A stretch of 7,224 bases of DNA, from contig JAFAEW010000007.1 in NCBI GenBank assembly GCA_023423835.1, forward strand, positions 1-7,224. Reading direction: 5' to 3'. This document shows positions 7,107 to 7,224 of this stretch, one piece after another. The notes under the pieces were generated by a model. That model saw nothing but the letters and a program-made list of their open reading frames with translations. It made no database searches and was not told where the DNA came from. Position 1 is the stretch's first letter; each line of letters begins with the position of its first letter. A program made the translations under genes and the position numbers. The DNA comes from Bacteroidota bacterium. GTDB taxonomy: Bacteria; Bacteroidota; Bacteroidia; Chitinophagales; Chitinophagaceae.

Positions 7107-7164
7107 ATTTTTTTCGAATAAAAATAAATTTTCGTGCCAATCAGGGAGAGTGGCAGTACAGGAT

Positions 7165-7197
7165 AAAAAAAAAGCCCTCCGTGGAAACGGAATGGGC
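7165..7197 (-). terminator. Leftward intrinsic terminator of a transcript entering from the right
   Basis: On the minus strand GCCC (7197-7194), an ATT bulge, CCGT (7190-7187), a four-base loop, ACGG (7182-7179), a single A, and GGGC (7177-7174) form a hairpin followed directly by nine Ts (7173-7165). The T-run occurs only in this orientation. It most likely ends a leftward gene beyond the right edge. An attenuator in the leader of the FMN reductase gene is a less likely alternative. Confidence 0.75.
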
Positions 7198-7224
7198 CTC
7201 TAACGATTGCTTGCCATATGAAAA

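Overview
The window looks like ordinary chromosomal DNA from a member of the phylum Bacteroidota, probably of the Chitinophagia/Sphingobacteriia type. Three things point there. A DUF4290 protein is present, a family I know only from this phylum. Two intergenic regions carry exact matches to the Bacteroidota -7 promoter box TAnnTTTG. The genes generally lack strong Shine-Dalgarno sequences. Base composition by eye is moderately AT-rich and even across the genes. I see no transposase, integrase, phage gene, tRNA, rRNA or CRISPR array.

Left part (1-1950, leftward). Three genes are close together and read on the minus strand: a DUF4290 protein with a basic, disordered tail, an acyl-carrier-protein phosphodiesterase (AcpH/DUF479), and an exported DUF2911 protein that runs off the left edge. 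Gaps of 39 and 21 bp suggest one operon. A likely promoter lies just upstream of the DUF4290 gene.

Middle part (1951-4877). A 228-bp AT-rich intergenic region with several dyad symmetries separates the leftward operon from two rightward genes. These are a membrane-anchored endonuclease/exonuclease/phosphatase (EEP) protein and cysS, the cysteinyl-tRNA synthetase, an essential translation enzyme with all its signature motifs intact.

Right part (4878-7224). A small-subunit monofunctional haem catalase follows, with its own probable promoter. A hairpin terminator separates it from a convergent NADPH-dependent FMN reductase-like flavodoxin-fold protein. At the right edge a second terminator, pointing left, probably ends a transcript that begins outside the window.

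The genes do not form one obvious pathway. The catalase and the flavin reductase both fit redox or oxidative-stress roles, but they converge and are not co-transcribed. AcpH touches fatty-acid synthesis through ACP recycling, and its partner DUF4290 has no known function. I did not find an undescribed defence, mobile or RNA-based system. The findings below are modest: uncharacterised operon partners, promoter architecture and motif variants.
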